Shown in pieces: positions 10,905 to 21,200 of a stretch of DNA of 64,000 nt. Made by a program: the position numbers and the translations under genes. Each line of letters begins with the position of its first letter. Within the stretch, counting starts at the first letter, position 1. This DNA is from Serendipita indica DSM 11827 (taxonomy: Eukaryota; Basidiomycota; Agaricomycetes; Sebacinales; Serendipitaceae): NCBI GenBank assembly GCA_910890315.1, contig CAJVGD010000025.1:124001-188000 (forward strand). The letters run 5' to 3'. The notes beneath the pieces were generated by a model. It was not told the origin of the DNA, searched no databases, and saw only the letters and a list, made by a program, of their open reading frames with translations.

Positions 10905-12090
10905 ATGGCCGTCAGTTCACGCTATTTTCGAGGAAATGAGAAGGAAATGACACCAACGAGAAGGTCAAGATACTCTAGCGGATCCACGGTGGAACCGCCT
11001 CGCGAATTGCGCCACGGCAGTGCGATTACAAATACCGCCACACCTTCTCCTACCCATGGTCGTCAAATGACGCCCCAATTGGACTCACCAATGCTCGATG
11101 AGACGGTTGGTGAACAGACCGTGCTCGTATCCGAGGTTCAGGAAGTTTCGAGCCCTACTTCGCCATCGAAGTCCAATAGGTCTCCAAGGTCTAAACGCAA
11201 CGCTGTGGCCAAGCCAAGGAAAAAAGTCACGCTACAACTAGTCTCGTTGCGCACTCATCACGACCGAAATGTCGCCATGATCATGCGTTTGGTCCTCGTC
11301 AAGCCGTTTATCGTGCAATGTGAGCCTGCTCTCTCCTTTCCGTGATTACGTCAATTGGTACTGAACCGAGACGTAGCGATTCTATTTCATCGACCAGAGT
11401 GGCTGCTCGTAGCGACGATACTCCTCAATGTGACCTCAGGCAAAGCTGCGGTGCCGGTGTTGAACGAGGTGAGGACACGGTGGCCGACGATGGAAGCGCT
11501 GTCGCAAGGTATGTCATTTCAGACCTTTTTAGAATTTTCTTACATATTATTACCAGCACATGCTCCAGAACTCGAACTCCTTACGCCTCTGGGTCTTGGC
11601 CGGAAGAGGACACAGAGGCTGATTCAGTTTGCGACAATGTGGCTCGAAGACCCACCGGACCAAATGAGTTTACGCCCGTCGAGAGTTCAAGTCGCCAAAG
11701 GTGTGGTTTTCGTATTATATTGCTTGAGCTAAGGATTGAACAGGAGTGGCCAAATACCCCCCAACAGCAGTGTCACATCTTCCAGGGATGGGGCGCTACG
11801 CGCTCGACTCGTATCGAATCTTCTGTGGACAGCTTGTTGGTGGAAATGAATGGAAAACAGTGACGCCGCTGGATAAAGAGTTGCGAGTACACATGGTGAG
11901 TCGCCTTCCGCTCCTTTGTTAGATCTGGTTCTCGGACCGATCGTCTGACGACACTAAATAGAGATGGCGGTGGGCCGTCGAGGGGTTTATCTGGGACTGC
12001 GAGCGCGGCGTGCTTGGATCAGCGACAGAAGATTACCTGAACGAACTGTGTGAAGGCAAACTCGACGCGTCGTGTATATACGCAGAGTAA
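10905..12090 (+). CDS. MBD4-like DNA glycosylase (HhH-GPD family)
   Basis: Five exons (10905-11319, 11371-11508, 11557-11700, 11744-11895, 11962-12090), 325 residues. The N-terminal 110 residues are basic and Ser/Pro-rich. The rest matches the glycosylase domain of MBD4: PFIVQ, then LLVATILLNVTSG, PLGLGRKRTQRLI, a helix-hairpin-helix at about residues 236-255 (LPGMGRYALDSYRIF) and a catalytic-type Asp near residue 276 (TPLDKELR). MBD4 removes T or U from G mismatches after deamination of 5-methylcytosine in nuclear DNA. No methyl-CpG-binding domain is visible, as expected for fungal homologs. The ATG at 10905 lies at the edge of a deletion relative to the 5' fragment at 7078, so the original N-terminus seems lost; ATG 10947 is an alternative start. 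Confidence 0.82.
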
Positions 12091-12091
12091 T

Positions 12092-12941
12092 CTATTCGTC
12101 CTCTTCTCTATTCCCGACCGCACGCTTTCGTAGTGGCTTGTCTGGTTCTTCAGCAGGTGGTATGTCCTCCTCTGGAACTTTCTCCTCCTTTGATTCATCC
12201 TTTGGAATTGTCTCTGAGACAGTATCGTGATCCGCAGTTGTCTCTTTGAGACTCTTGAGATAACGTCTTTGCAGCTTGCGATGGTGCTTTTCACGTTCTT
12301 TGGCACGGTACGACCTTCTGCTTTCCCGACGGTTGTAATAGATGGCAAACAGTCCACCTTCTGCGAGTGCCGTGATCAAGCCTCCACATACGGCCAAGCC
12401 AACTCTCTACCCAGGATTTAGATCGACCCATGAAACTTTATATGAACAAGGAATACTTACAGTCTCGTAAGAATATCCCGTCGTCTTGCTCGCCCACCAT
12501 ACGGCTGTTGCGATGCCCACAACACTGAACAGGCCATTGACGAGGGCTGCGATGGCGCGTCGGGTATTCTTCTCATCCTGAGCGACTTCCCAAGGTTCTG
12601 GTTTAGGTTCTGGTGGCGGGAGACGCTGAGAGGGACCGGTCACGGTCCCAGCTAGGAGCGCGAGACGGTCATAGTCTCGTGGATCTTTTCTCCATCACTT
12701 TAGTCCTTTTTTTTCACTCCACCTTGAACTATTAAGACGTACTCAGATTCTTGGACTGTAGAGTCTCTTGTCCCGAGGACGTGTGTGCCCATTTGGACAC
12801 GTCGTCGATAACGGCGTATGCGATTTCGGCGTTTGCGAGGCTGGATTCGAGAAGAAGATCAAGTTCCTTGGGTAATATTCCCAGCAATGGTTCAAGAACC
12901 TCACGCAAATGAGGCGGGAGAGAAACTTTGAGTGTGCTCAT
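12092..12941 (-). CDS. Vma12/TMEM199-like V-ATPase assembly factor
   Basis: Three exons on the minus strand (12941-12743, 12684-12461, 12406-12092), 245 residues. The middle shows NPRDYDRLALLAG, a variant of the DPRDY box of the family. Two membrane spans follow: LVNGLFSVVGIATAVWW and an AVCGGLITALAEGGLFAIY segment. The tail is charged, with many Lys, Arg and Glu, and should face the cytosol. Vma12 (Vph2) resides in the ER and helps assemble the membrane sector of the vacuolar ATPase. The gene is convergent with the glycosylase gene: the two stop codons almost touch (12090 and 12092), so the 3' UTRs must overlap. Splice phases agree in all three exons. Confidence 0.8.
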
Positions 12942-13007
12942 GATTGGGTCTAGGATGCGTCTCCACACGAGACCTAACCAAAGTACGAATACGGTTGGAT
13001 ACAGGGT

Positions 13008-13898
13008 TCAAAGCACATTTGCGAGTTTCATCTTGACACCTAGTTCAAAGAGATAATCAAGGCACTCTGCCTGTGTCTTTGCCGACTCCCAACTCGGGCC
13101 TAGGAACCAGACTTAGTCCCAATTCATCATGATATATCAAAGAATAACTCACCCCAAACGTAGACTCCATGTCTACGAACGAGGACTGCAGCAGCCTTTG
13201 GATATGCTTTCATCGCCTCGACGAGCGTATGCCTCAGATCCTCTTCAAGTGGCGTATTCTCGATGATGGGCACCACGAGCTCGTCTTCATAGGTCATCGT
13301 ACCCTCGACACCACCCCATCTTACACCCTTGATCATCTCCAACTTTTCGATCCGAAATTCGTTTCCTGGCCAGAGAAGTGTGGCCATGACGGCGTGCTGC
13401 GAATGGGTGTGGATGCACGCCTTGGCGTCTCGCAAGTCGAATGCAGCCCAAAAGAGTGGAGTGCATGCGGATTCCTTGAGTGGGATGGATGGTTTGCGGA
13501 GAAAGGTGCGCGTGTCTGCAGTAGAGGCGAGAGGAGGTTCAGACTGTGGGTAAGGGAGAACAAAGATGTGTTCTGGTTTGATGCGTTCTTTTTGTACTCC
13601 AGAGGGTGCGATGTATACTTTGTCACTGACATCTCGTCAATCTAGGCACAAAAGTACATAAGATGCTCACTCGTCCCGGATTGAAATCCCACCACCAGTC
13701 CCTGTAGCCCATCCAATCGTCCAAAAATGGCGACAGAGTTCTGGGATCAGATTCGCTGGCTACCACAGATCAACGATGAGAAGGCTTGACAAAACGGTAA
13801 TTGCTTACATGAGTTGGATCCGGAGACGTGACGAGATCATCAGAAGTATCAACAATGGTCGTGTTTGATTTCTTGTCTCTGCTTTCCGTCGAGTTCAT
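13008..13898 (-). CDS. MDE1: Methylthioribulose-1-phosphate dehydratase
   Basis: Four exons (13898-13809, 13759-13671, 13625-13153, 13099-13008), 247 residues. It is a class II aldolase-fold enzyme of the methionine salvage pathway that dehydrates 5-methylthioribulose-1-phosphate in the cytosol. Visible motifs are [13 protein letters not shown], the [11 protein letters not shown] loop, [11 protein letters not shown], the zinc-binding HTHSQH (His 132 and 134), a likely catalytic Glu near 156 in LEMIKG, and a third metal-binding His near 212 in RRHG. Length is usual for the family. The acceptor at 13625 had to be chosen inside a run of possible AGs; only GTCAG/T keeps the frame. The start codon lies 257 bp from the divergent LURP-one-like gene. 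Confidence 0.92.
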
Positions 13899-14137
13899 CG
13901 TTGTCGAGGTCAAAGTCGATTACGCCACTCGGCTGTCATCCGTCTCAAGAAAAAGGTTTTATCGTGAATCTCTGGAAATTACCCAATTGGGCTGGTCCGA
14001 TCAAGCTGGTAAATTGGACAGCGTGGGAGGAATTCCATGTCAACGACTCGGAGATAGACAAGAAGACGGGTAAACTAACTCCGGGCGTCTTTTGGGTGGC
14101 GGATATAAAGCCCAGACTCGAGGTCACGACGGTCTAG
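13865..14137 (+). CDS. Unidentified short open frame
   Basis: An open frame of 90 codons, overlapping the first exon of the MDE1 gene on the other strand. The C-terminal 60 codons have protein-like composition, rich in Trp (LWKLPNWAG, then NWTAWEEF, then PGVFWVADI). The first 30 codons do not. I do not recognise it. It could be the last exon of an unrecognised gene, a relic, or chance. It ends only 18 bp before the LURP-one-like start codon, which makes an independent gene unlikely. Confidence 0.2.
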   Translation: MISCLCFPSSSSLSRSKSITPLGCHPSQEKGFIVNLWKLPNWAGPIKLVNWTAWEEFHVNDSEIDKKTGKLTPGVFWVADIKPRLEVTTV

Positions 14138-14155
14138 ATACCACAATCAAACGCC

Positions 14156-14970
14156 ATGGGCAACGAAGTCTCGTCTCAAAAGCATCCCCCACCACCACTC
14201 GCCCCTCTCCCAGAGCGCACAGGCGTCGTAGCTGCATTATGCCATCCTTATGAGATTACACTGCGACTGAAAGAACAAGTGGGCTGGTCTGGTGATTCGT
14301 TTAATATCACAGACATCAACGGCAATCCCTCTTTCCAAGTCAAAGGACGTGCAATGTCATTCAAGCAGAAAAAGGGTTTGTACTTGCTATACTCCTTGAT
14401 TCAACTAAAAAGCCTTCTAGTCCTACAAGACATGAATGGCATTCCCATCCTCAACTTTCGACACGAGTTTAGCTTGTTCAGAAAGTATTCCGTCTACACT
14501 GGCGACAAACCCACACAGCTCGTTGCCACCATCAAACCCGTCGTCTTCCTCGGCGTCACCGCAGACATTTCGTTTACAGACATTTCTGGCCAACAACGAA
14601 GTACGAACCACCTCTTGACGTGCTTCCTTGACTGATACACATTCAGAGTTCCTCCTCAATGGCAATTTTTTATCAAGGTGAACTCACATCATAACAAAGA
14701 TACGCACCCCACTGACCATATCCATAGTCGCGCAGATATTATCGATGAGAGGACACGCATGGTCGTCGGTCGCATCTCCCGTCAAAAATGGAGCGCAAAT
14801 GACCTCCTGTGGGGTCAACAGACGTACTATCTCACCGTTGCACCAAACGGTCAGTATCCTTCCAAAAATGCACTAGACTCATATTCACACACTCGGTTTT
14901 GGATACAGTGGATCTCGCTCTGATGATTTGCATCTGTGTCGCCCTCGATGAAGCAAAGCATGAGAAGTAA
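14156..14970 (+). CDS. LURP-one-related (tubby-like fold) protein
   Basis: Five exons (14156-14375, 14421-14600, 14647-14677, 14728-14849, 14909-14970), 204 residues; the third exon is only 31 bp. The protein has repeated short beta-strand blocks typical of the LOR/DUF567 family: LRLKEQVGWSGDSF, DINGNPSFQV, VLQDMNGIPILNFRHE, then RISRQKWSANDLLWGQQTYYLTVAPNVD and a hydrophobic last helix LALMICICVALDE. This layout resembles phospholipid scramblase and tubby C-terminal barrels, where the last helix fills the core. Function in fungi is not known. The start codon MGNEVSS could be an N-myristoylation site (Gly2 followed by Ser6/7), which would place it at membranes; that is inference. Confidence 0.8.
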
Positions 14971-15092
14971 TGCCTTTCCTCCAAAGTCGACTCTCTATCC
15001 GTACTCTAAAGAATGAGACGGTGTCATACCCAAGAATCCTAGTTGTATCTATACATGTCCATTAGCAGTGTCAAATGGGAAACCCAAGTTGC

Positions 15093-16613
15093 TTACCGGC
15101 CACCATACGCCTCGCCCGCATTACGTTCCATGATATCCCGGATCGGACCAAGAAGTCGAGTGAATGCAGCCACACCAAGTGCAGCCACTTTGAGCTTGGG
15201 CTCATTTGATCCCTCGCGAACAACGGCACGAACTGTCGCCGCTCGGGGCTCGAGACGAAGAAGTGCCAACTCTAACAACATAAGTCCTCTCGCTCCAAAA
15301 GCAGATTTGAAACACGTACCGCCAAAGTAGTCTCCTTTTTTGTATGTATTGACCGTCTTCTCCGATCCATCTTCCTGCTTCTTTGTCACTATCGCTTCGC
15401 CCTCTTCCACAAAATAAAACATGTCTCCGACTTGTCCCTCTTCAATCACCGCATCGCCATCTTCGACCGTCCAGCTCATGAGCGCATCGGCAATCTTGCT
15501 ACGCTCCTCGGGCGACAGGCTCGACAAGAGTGGGACCGTACTGAGAAACTCTTCGTACATGGTCCGTCGCTTGTGGGCGGCCTTGAGGATAATCGTGCGG
15601 AAGCTCATCCGATCCAAACGCCACAGGGTCGACGGCTCGACGGCCAAGACTGTCGCCGCACGTGGATGTCCGTACATGAGCGCCAGTTCACCAAACGAAC
15701 TACCGGGTCCATTCTCCGCGACTTTCTTGCCGAAAATGGGATGATAACCGGCCAGGCCACCCTTTTGCTTTGCTTGCTCGGGACTTACATGCAATGGCAA
15801 CGTCTCCGAGGTAATATACACTTCGAGTCTCCCCGACTCGACGACGTAAAAGTAGTCTCCGTGATCGCCCTGGCGGATCACAACTTCGCCGTCGGCGACG
15901 TGTGTTTCCTCCATTGCACCTAGGATAGACTGCAACTGCTTCTCCTCGAGGTCGCGGAAGATAAAGTTTTCCTTGATGGCGGCTTTGATGCGCGCAATCT
16001 GTTCGGTGGATTTGGGATGGAACGGGAGCGGCGTGTCGGAGTGACTGTTGGGGATGATAGATTCCGCAGAGACGGAGACGCGTCGTCCAAGCAAGCCAGG
16101 AGGAAGCAACGAATCGGACGGGGGTGGTGCCTCGTTGGACTTGTTCTCAAACGGCGACGACTCGAATGGGTTTGTAAACGCGTGCGGCGAGAGTGCTTCG
16201 TCCTCTCTGATTGTCACAAACGGCACGGATCCAAATGGTCGCTTGGAAATGCCCGAGTTTGTGGTGGGAGGGTGTTGGTTGGGCGCATAGGTGTGCAGCT
16301 GGCTTTGTGGGCCGAAGGGATTGGTGAGGACGGGTGTTCCATCCATGAGCACCAGCGACGGTCTCGGGGCTGCGTTTGCAGTCAAAGGGCTCTGCGCAGA
16401 TGTCGGGGGTCCACTTGCATGGGGCGCAACGTCTTCGAACAAGTTTACGTCAATGTTTGGATGCGAAGTTGAACTGAGAATGTCGCGCATGCGTGTGCGC
16501 TGCTCTTCGAGTCGCGAGTTGAACCACGACGCGCAGAATTGGAGGACATCGCGCGGCTGAGCACGCAGAACATCGCGGGTGAGGTCTGCGACGAGGTGTT
16601 CAAACGTAGACAT
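15093..16613 (-). CDS. cAMP-dependent protein kinase regulatory subunit
   Basis: Two exons (16613-15320, 15271-15093), 490 residues. The N-terminal 40 residues form the RIIa dimerisation/docking helix pair (VLRAQPRDVLQFCASWF). A disordered linker leads to the inhibitor site GRRVSVS with a phosphorylatable Ser near 180, so it is an RII-type subunit. Two cyclic-nucleotide-binding domains follow at about 220-335 and 340-460, each with the phosphate-binding cassette FGELAL...PRAATV. It binds and inhibits PKA catalytic subunits until cAMP rises. The 48-bp intron is a multiple of three and has no in-frame stop, so a retained form would insert 16 residues right in the second cassette. Divergent from the Rrp40 gene with 117 bp between start codons. 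Confidence 0.95.
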   Translation of the reverse strand: MSTFEHLVADLTRDVLRAQPRDVLQFCASWFNSRLEEQRTRMRDILSSTSHPNIDVNLFEDVAPHASGPPTSAQSPLTANAAPRPSLVLMDGTPVLTNPFGPQSQLHTYAPNQHPPTTNSGISKRPFGSVPFVTIREDEALSPHAFTNPFESSPFENKSNEAPPPSDSLLPPGLLGRRVSVSAESIIPNSHSDTPLPFHPKSTEQIARIKAAIKENFIFRDLEEKQLQSILGAMEETHVADGEVVIRQGDHGDYFYVVESGRLEVYITSETLPLHVSPEQAKQKGGLAGYHPIFGKKVAENGPGSSFGELALMYGHPRAATVLAVEPSTLWRLDRMSFRTIILKAAHKRRTMYEEFLSTVPLLSSLSPEERSKIADALMSWTVEDGDAVIEEGQVGDMFYFVEEGEAIVTKKQEDGSEKTVNTYKKGDYFGGTCFKSAFGARGLMLLELALLRLEPRAATVRAVVREGSNEPKLKVAALGVAAFTRLLGPIRDIMERNAGEAYGGR

Positions 16614-16730
16614 TGCTCCTTTAAAAAGATCAGACTAGGATCGCACTCGTCCTCGTCGTGGTCAGCGTCAAGGTGCAAACTCCCCATTGAGGCGAGCCTT
16701 GTTCCTGCCACCCGCCGACGACTAGCAGCC
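16614..16730. promoter_or_regulatory. 117-bp divergent promoter, PKA-R / RRP40
   Basis: The divergent start codons lie 117 bp apart. The sequence is GC-rich with a GATCAGACTAGGATCGC stretch; no TATA box seen. Confidence 0.5.
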
Positions 16731-17566
16731 ATGGCCACCACAAACGTATTTCCTGGCCATATTCTTACTCCTCCTACACTTTCAAATCTAAAACTCGGAC
16801 CTGGTCTTTATCAGCAGCGAGACCGCGACGGCCAGACGTCCATCATTGCTACACGCGCCGGCACGCTCCATAAATCGGGTAAAAACAAGTATTATGTCGA
16901 ATCAAACGGTCGACGCGTCTGTCCCTTGTCCCTTTTCTGTTTATACATCGCACTCACCATCTGCAGTATGTCCCAGCCGCACAAGAACCCGTCGTCGGAG
17001 TCGTCACCGCTCGTTCTGGTGAATCATATCGCGTAGATATTGGCTCTGCACATCCAGCGACTCTCGATGCATTGGCCTTTGAGGGCGCCTCGAAACGGAA
17101 TAGGCCGCAGCTAAAGGTACGCCTTGAGCCAACAAAGGGGCCATCAAAATTGACTATTCAAAGGTTGGCTCACTCGTATACGCGCGTGTTTCATTGGCCA
17201 ACAAGGACCTCGAGCCAGAACTCGAGTGCTTTGACGCGCAGACACGCAAGGCGGATGGGTTCGGTGAACTCAAGGGAGGTCTCGTCATCTCCTGCTCGCT
17301 CGGTCTGGCTCGCAAGTATGTGCTTTGCATCCCCTTTGGATGTATACTCAATATCGTTCAGGTTACTCGACCCAGCGCACTTTCTCCTCCCACTGCTAGG
17401 AACCAAGTTTGCTCTCGACGCCGCCATTGGCGTCAACGGTCGCATCTGGTTTAAAACTGCTACTCCCAAGCAGACCATTGCCATCTCACGATGTATCCAA
17501 GCCGTCGACGAGGACCAGCTCGACGCACAGGCCCTCAACGTATTTCTCAATACATTAGATATATAA
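16731..17566 (+). CDS. RRP40: RNA exosome subunit Rrp40 (EXOSC3)
   Basis: Four exons (16731-16916, 16967-17116, 17164-17315, 17362-17566), 230 residues. Recognised by order and sequence of blocks: the N-terminal GLYQQRD domain, the S1-like middle with YVPAAQEPVVGVV and YRVDIGS, VGSLVYARV, and a KH domain with GLARKLLDP and the GVNGRIWFK motif (GxNG, characteristic of Rrp40). It is one of the three cap proteins of the nine-subunit exosome, acting in 3'-end processing and decay of RNA in nucleus and cytoplasm. All splice phases agree. The stop codon at 17566 lies only 12 bp from the stop of the convergent secreted-peptide gene. Confidence 0.93.
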
Positions 17567-17578
17567 ATTGCTCTATCA

Positions 17579-17875
17579 CTACTGGCCATACATCCCAACA
17601 TCACCCTGAGGTGCGTACCCAGAGCCATTCTGCATTTTCTGCACCCGGTTGCCTGACCAACTAGCAAGACCATTTATAAGAATTTCCTTGATATGTGGCT
17701 ACACATGTCCTTAGCAACTATGAGCGTCAGAAAAGGATGACCTCACTTTGAGCTTTTCCAGAACTGCCCCTCGCTTTCCAAGTTTAGTGGCAGAGGGATT
17801 CAATGGAATGGGCGCAGCCAAACTTGTAGCAGCGGAAAGTATGAGAAGAATCGGCAGAAACTTTAGAAGGATCAT
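17579..17875 (-). CDS. Small secreted protein
   Basis: Two exons (17875-17747, 17698-17579), 82 residues. The first 20 residues are a clear signal peptide (LLKFLPILLILSAATSLAA). A KLGKR site follows at about residue 33, which a Kex2-like protease could cut, leaving a mature peptide of about 50 residues without cysteines, containing PHIKEILINGL and a Gly/Asn/Gln-rich end. No family recognised. The 48-bp intron has good GTGAGG...TAG borders and the frame stays open across it, which supports a real gene despite the small size. It could be a secreted effector or signalling peptide; that is only a guess from size, signal and possible processing site. Confidence 0.55.
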
Positions 17876-18253
17876 CCTGGGTGCGTAAGCAGGATCCCAA
17901 TTGCCAATAATAACACCTACAGAACAGCACCGGGCCAGAAGAAAAAAATGAAGACAGGTCTCAAACAAGTGATTCTTTAAATAGTTCAAAGTGTCTGCCG
18001 TTCTGTGAGCTCAACCTGTGCGTTGCAAGCCAGAAGGTTTGCGAGGCGAGCACCTCGAAAGCTGTGGTTCAAACGTATCCCATGTACATATCGTGTAAAT
18101 TTACAATTCTCAACGCATCTCTTCGGCGACTCGGAAAACCTAAAACCGATTACCATGGGTTCGGAGAGCCAACGGCCATAACATACCTTTACGGTCCCGC
18201 TCTTCAAATCATCAAGCTTATAGCTCGGTGCATCGATCGTCTAATCAATTACG
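17876..18253. other. Intergenic region 17876-18253
   Basis: Promoter of the small secreted protein and 3' end of the long proline-rich gene, both on the minus strand. No gene or repeat seen. Confidence 0.45.
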
Positions 18254-21200
18254 TTAGCACAAGTCAGCCACACTGACACCGCAACGCACCGGATACGAAT
18301 TCGGATGCTGATTGACAGCGTATGCCTTGATCTTGCTCTTCTTCGCCTCAAAGTCACTCACAATACCCAAAACAGGCTCTTCTCGGCTTCCCCACACAGC
18401 CGAATAATTACCCAACCCGAGGCCGCCCTTGTGGCCCTTGAAATGTGCCTCATACAGAGCAACGATATCACCGGGCATGATATCCCCCAGCCTCTTTTGC
18501 ACAGATCCACCCGTCTGCGCATAAATCAAGTGCCCCAAGCTGGTCGTTGAAGCGCCGGTCGGTGCGAGCGCCATGTACAAAAACGACGTCGAGGAACCGT
18601 CACCGATCACGAGCCTCTTCGACCTCTCGTGAATTTGCTGAGCAGATTGCACAATCTTTGCGCCGTACTTTTCCGATAGCGCCGCCAGCGTGTCGACAGA
18701 TACCTTGGGTGGTGCAGGCCCATTGAACGGTTCTGACGGCGTAATTGGGCCCATCTGAGAGGTAGAAGGTACAGATAGTTGCTCTTGTTCGACTTTGGTC
18801 CACGATGCATCTGTTTCTAGATGCTTTGGTGGCTGCAGTCCTGGCTTGCTGGTGCCTTGACCAAACCGTCCAAGGTCGAGTGAGCCACTTGGGATATTCG
18901 GAAGCTCCCATTGTCCGCTGGATTCCATGGATGGGCCGTTGGAAGCGTCTCGAGGTGGCTCAGGAATCGTGCGGGTTTGTGGGGCACGAGATCTGTTTTG
19001 TGGGTTCTCCTCGTCGACGACCACATACTCGACTCCTAGTGGCACTGGCGCTGGGGGTTGTCTAGTAGATGGTGCACGTCGCACGACTGCAGGAGGGGTG
19101 ACATCCTGTGCTTCTATGGACATTGAGCGTGGCTTTCCTGGAATTGGAGGCGGCGAACGATTAATTGCGTGTACTGGTGGACGATTTGAGCGCGAAGGTG
19201 GTGCAGGAGGCGTCTCTACAAGCTCTGGTTCCTCGTCTTCTTGCTCGACGATTTCACCTTCATCTTCCGTCTCGGCATTCACCATCTCGAGCTCACTCTC
19301 AGATGTTTCACCAGGAACAGGGCCACTAGCCTTTGGCATTGGCGGCGGCGTTCTCGTGACCGCTTCCGACAGATCCGCCTTTGGCTTCACAGGCGGGCGG
19401 CTCGTCGGAAGAGGTGGCGGGCTTGGGCTTGTCTCTGGCTCTCTTTGAGGCGGAGGCGAAGGAGATCTTGTAGCAACCGGAGGTGCTGGTGCAGGTGGCA
19501 CGCCTCCATACATTCCAAATCCTCGACCACCCATCGCAGCCATCCGGGCAGCAAGCGCGGCGCGTCGTGCACGTTGTGCTTCCTCTGGGTTTTGATCAGC
19601 TTGATCTTCCTCTTGCTTGTCGTTGGATGCCTCTTCCTTTTCGTGCTCGGACATTTTGCGAACGGGAGCAGCCCGCGGAGCAGGCACGGGCATGCCAAAC
19701 TTGATTCCACCAAGCTTTGCCATTCTCTCAGCAATTGTCCTGCGACGAGCGGCCTCTCCATCATCCTCTGCTTCCTCAGCAGCTGGAGGTTGTCCATCTT
19801 CCGACGTTTGGCGTTGTGGCGTTGAAACTTTGTGAGGTGGTGACTGGGGTATAGATACTCTGCGAGGAGGGGTGGGGGTGGGTTGTTGGCTCACGGGAGG
19901 AGACTGGTGCCTTCCAATGAAATGCGGGTCGACAGGATCTGTGCGAATTGATAAGTAATGACACAACGAATCTAAGATTCCTCACCTCCTTCTTCGTCAT
20001 CCATTATCTCCTTTCTTTTGCTTTGGATGGGCGACTTGGCACGTGGAGGCACCATCGCTGGCCTTTCCGCTGCCTTGCGAATATTGTGGGTCTCATCCTG
20101 GACCTGAGCCACTGGCGACTCGCCAATCATATAATCGACCTCTTCAGTTTCGCTCTCTCCGGTTGGTGAATTCGGGATCATCATCAGTGATTGTTGTGGT
20201 CGCTGGGAGCGAGCGGACGACGATGCAGGTGGACTAGTCGAAGGTGCCTCTACATCTTCCTCCCGTGTAACTGCCGCGGCGGGTGGTGGGGGTGGGATTG
20301 ATTTGCGCTTAAACGGAACGGAAGGTTTTCCAGCTGGTAGGGGTGGTGGCATGCCAACCGCTGATTGGACCGTCTCCCGCTCATGCATCTCCACGGGAAT
20401 CGTGATTTCAATACTTCGGGGTGAAGCTGAGCGCGGTGGTGGAGGGATGGACCGACGTGTGACTGGAATCGGGGGCCTTCCGCTTGGTAAGGGCGGAGGA
20501 ACGTTGCTGATGGTCGATGGTGTGTCTTCATGATCACCATTGTCGGCAGTCGTAACTGGTTCTGTATATCGAGGTGACATTGAACGGGGAGGCGGCGGTA
20601 TTGATCTCCGCACATTTGGAACAGGTGGCCGGCCACCGGGTAGTGGGGGCGGCACATTATTGGCGGTGTGGTCACTAGTGTGATCGACATCCACTGGAGG
20701 GCTCTCAATTGCAGCCGGCGGCGGCGGCGGTGGTGGTGGGATCGACCGCCGCACGTTTGGAACCTGGGGACGTCCAGCAGGCAAAGGTGGTGGCACGTTT
20801 TCAACCTTGGGTGACTCTTCTTGCTCCTCTTGATGTTCTTCTAGTTCTTCCGGAGGGGGTGATTCGGATTCAACCTCGGGCTCCTCGACCTCTTGTTCTT
20901 CGACTTCATACTCTTCCTCAGAGTAGAGCTGTGACCGCTCCCCTATCGATGGAGGGCTTGGTGCCCCTTCGCGTACAAAGAGGGCGGGCGAGGGGGATGG
21001 AGTTCTCGAGAGCGATCTCGATGGCGACGATATCTCTTCTTCTGCCGAGGGCGGGATGGGAGGTCGCCGAGCCAAGGCCGCTGTCAAGGCGCCAGAGATA
21101 TCTTCTTGTTCTGCATTAATTGAAGGCTCGGCATGCATTGGCGGTGGGGGTATTGGGCGCGTGGTATGCCTTTGGACTTGTGAATGACCTTCAGTAAAGA

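Noticed and set aside
16017-16472. 151-codon plus-strand frame opposite the PKA-R gene
   Set aside because: Antisense shadow of a well-supported coding exon; composition (Arg/Gly/Cys) follows from the complementary codons.
19200-19966. Long plus-strand open frames opposite the Bbc1-like exon
   Set aside because: Shadows of a Pro/Ser/Glu-rich coding exon; no independent support.
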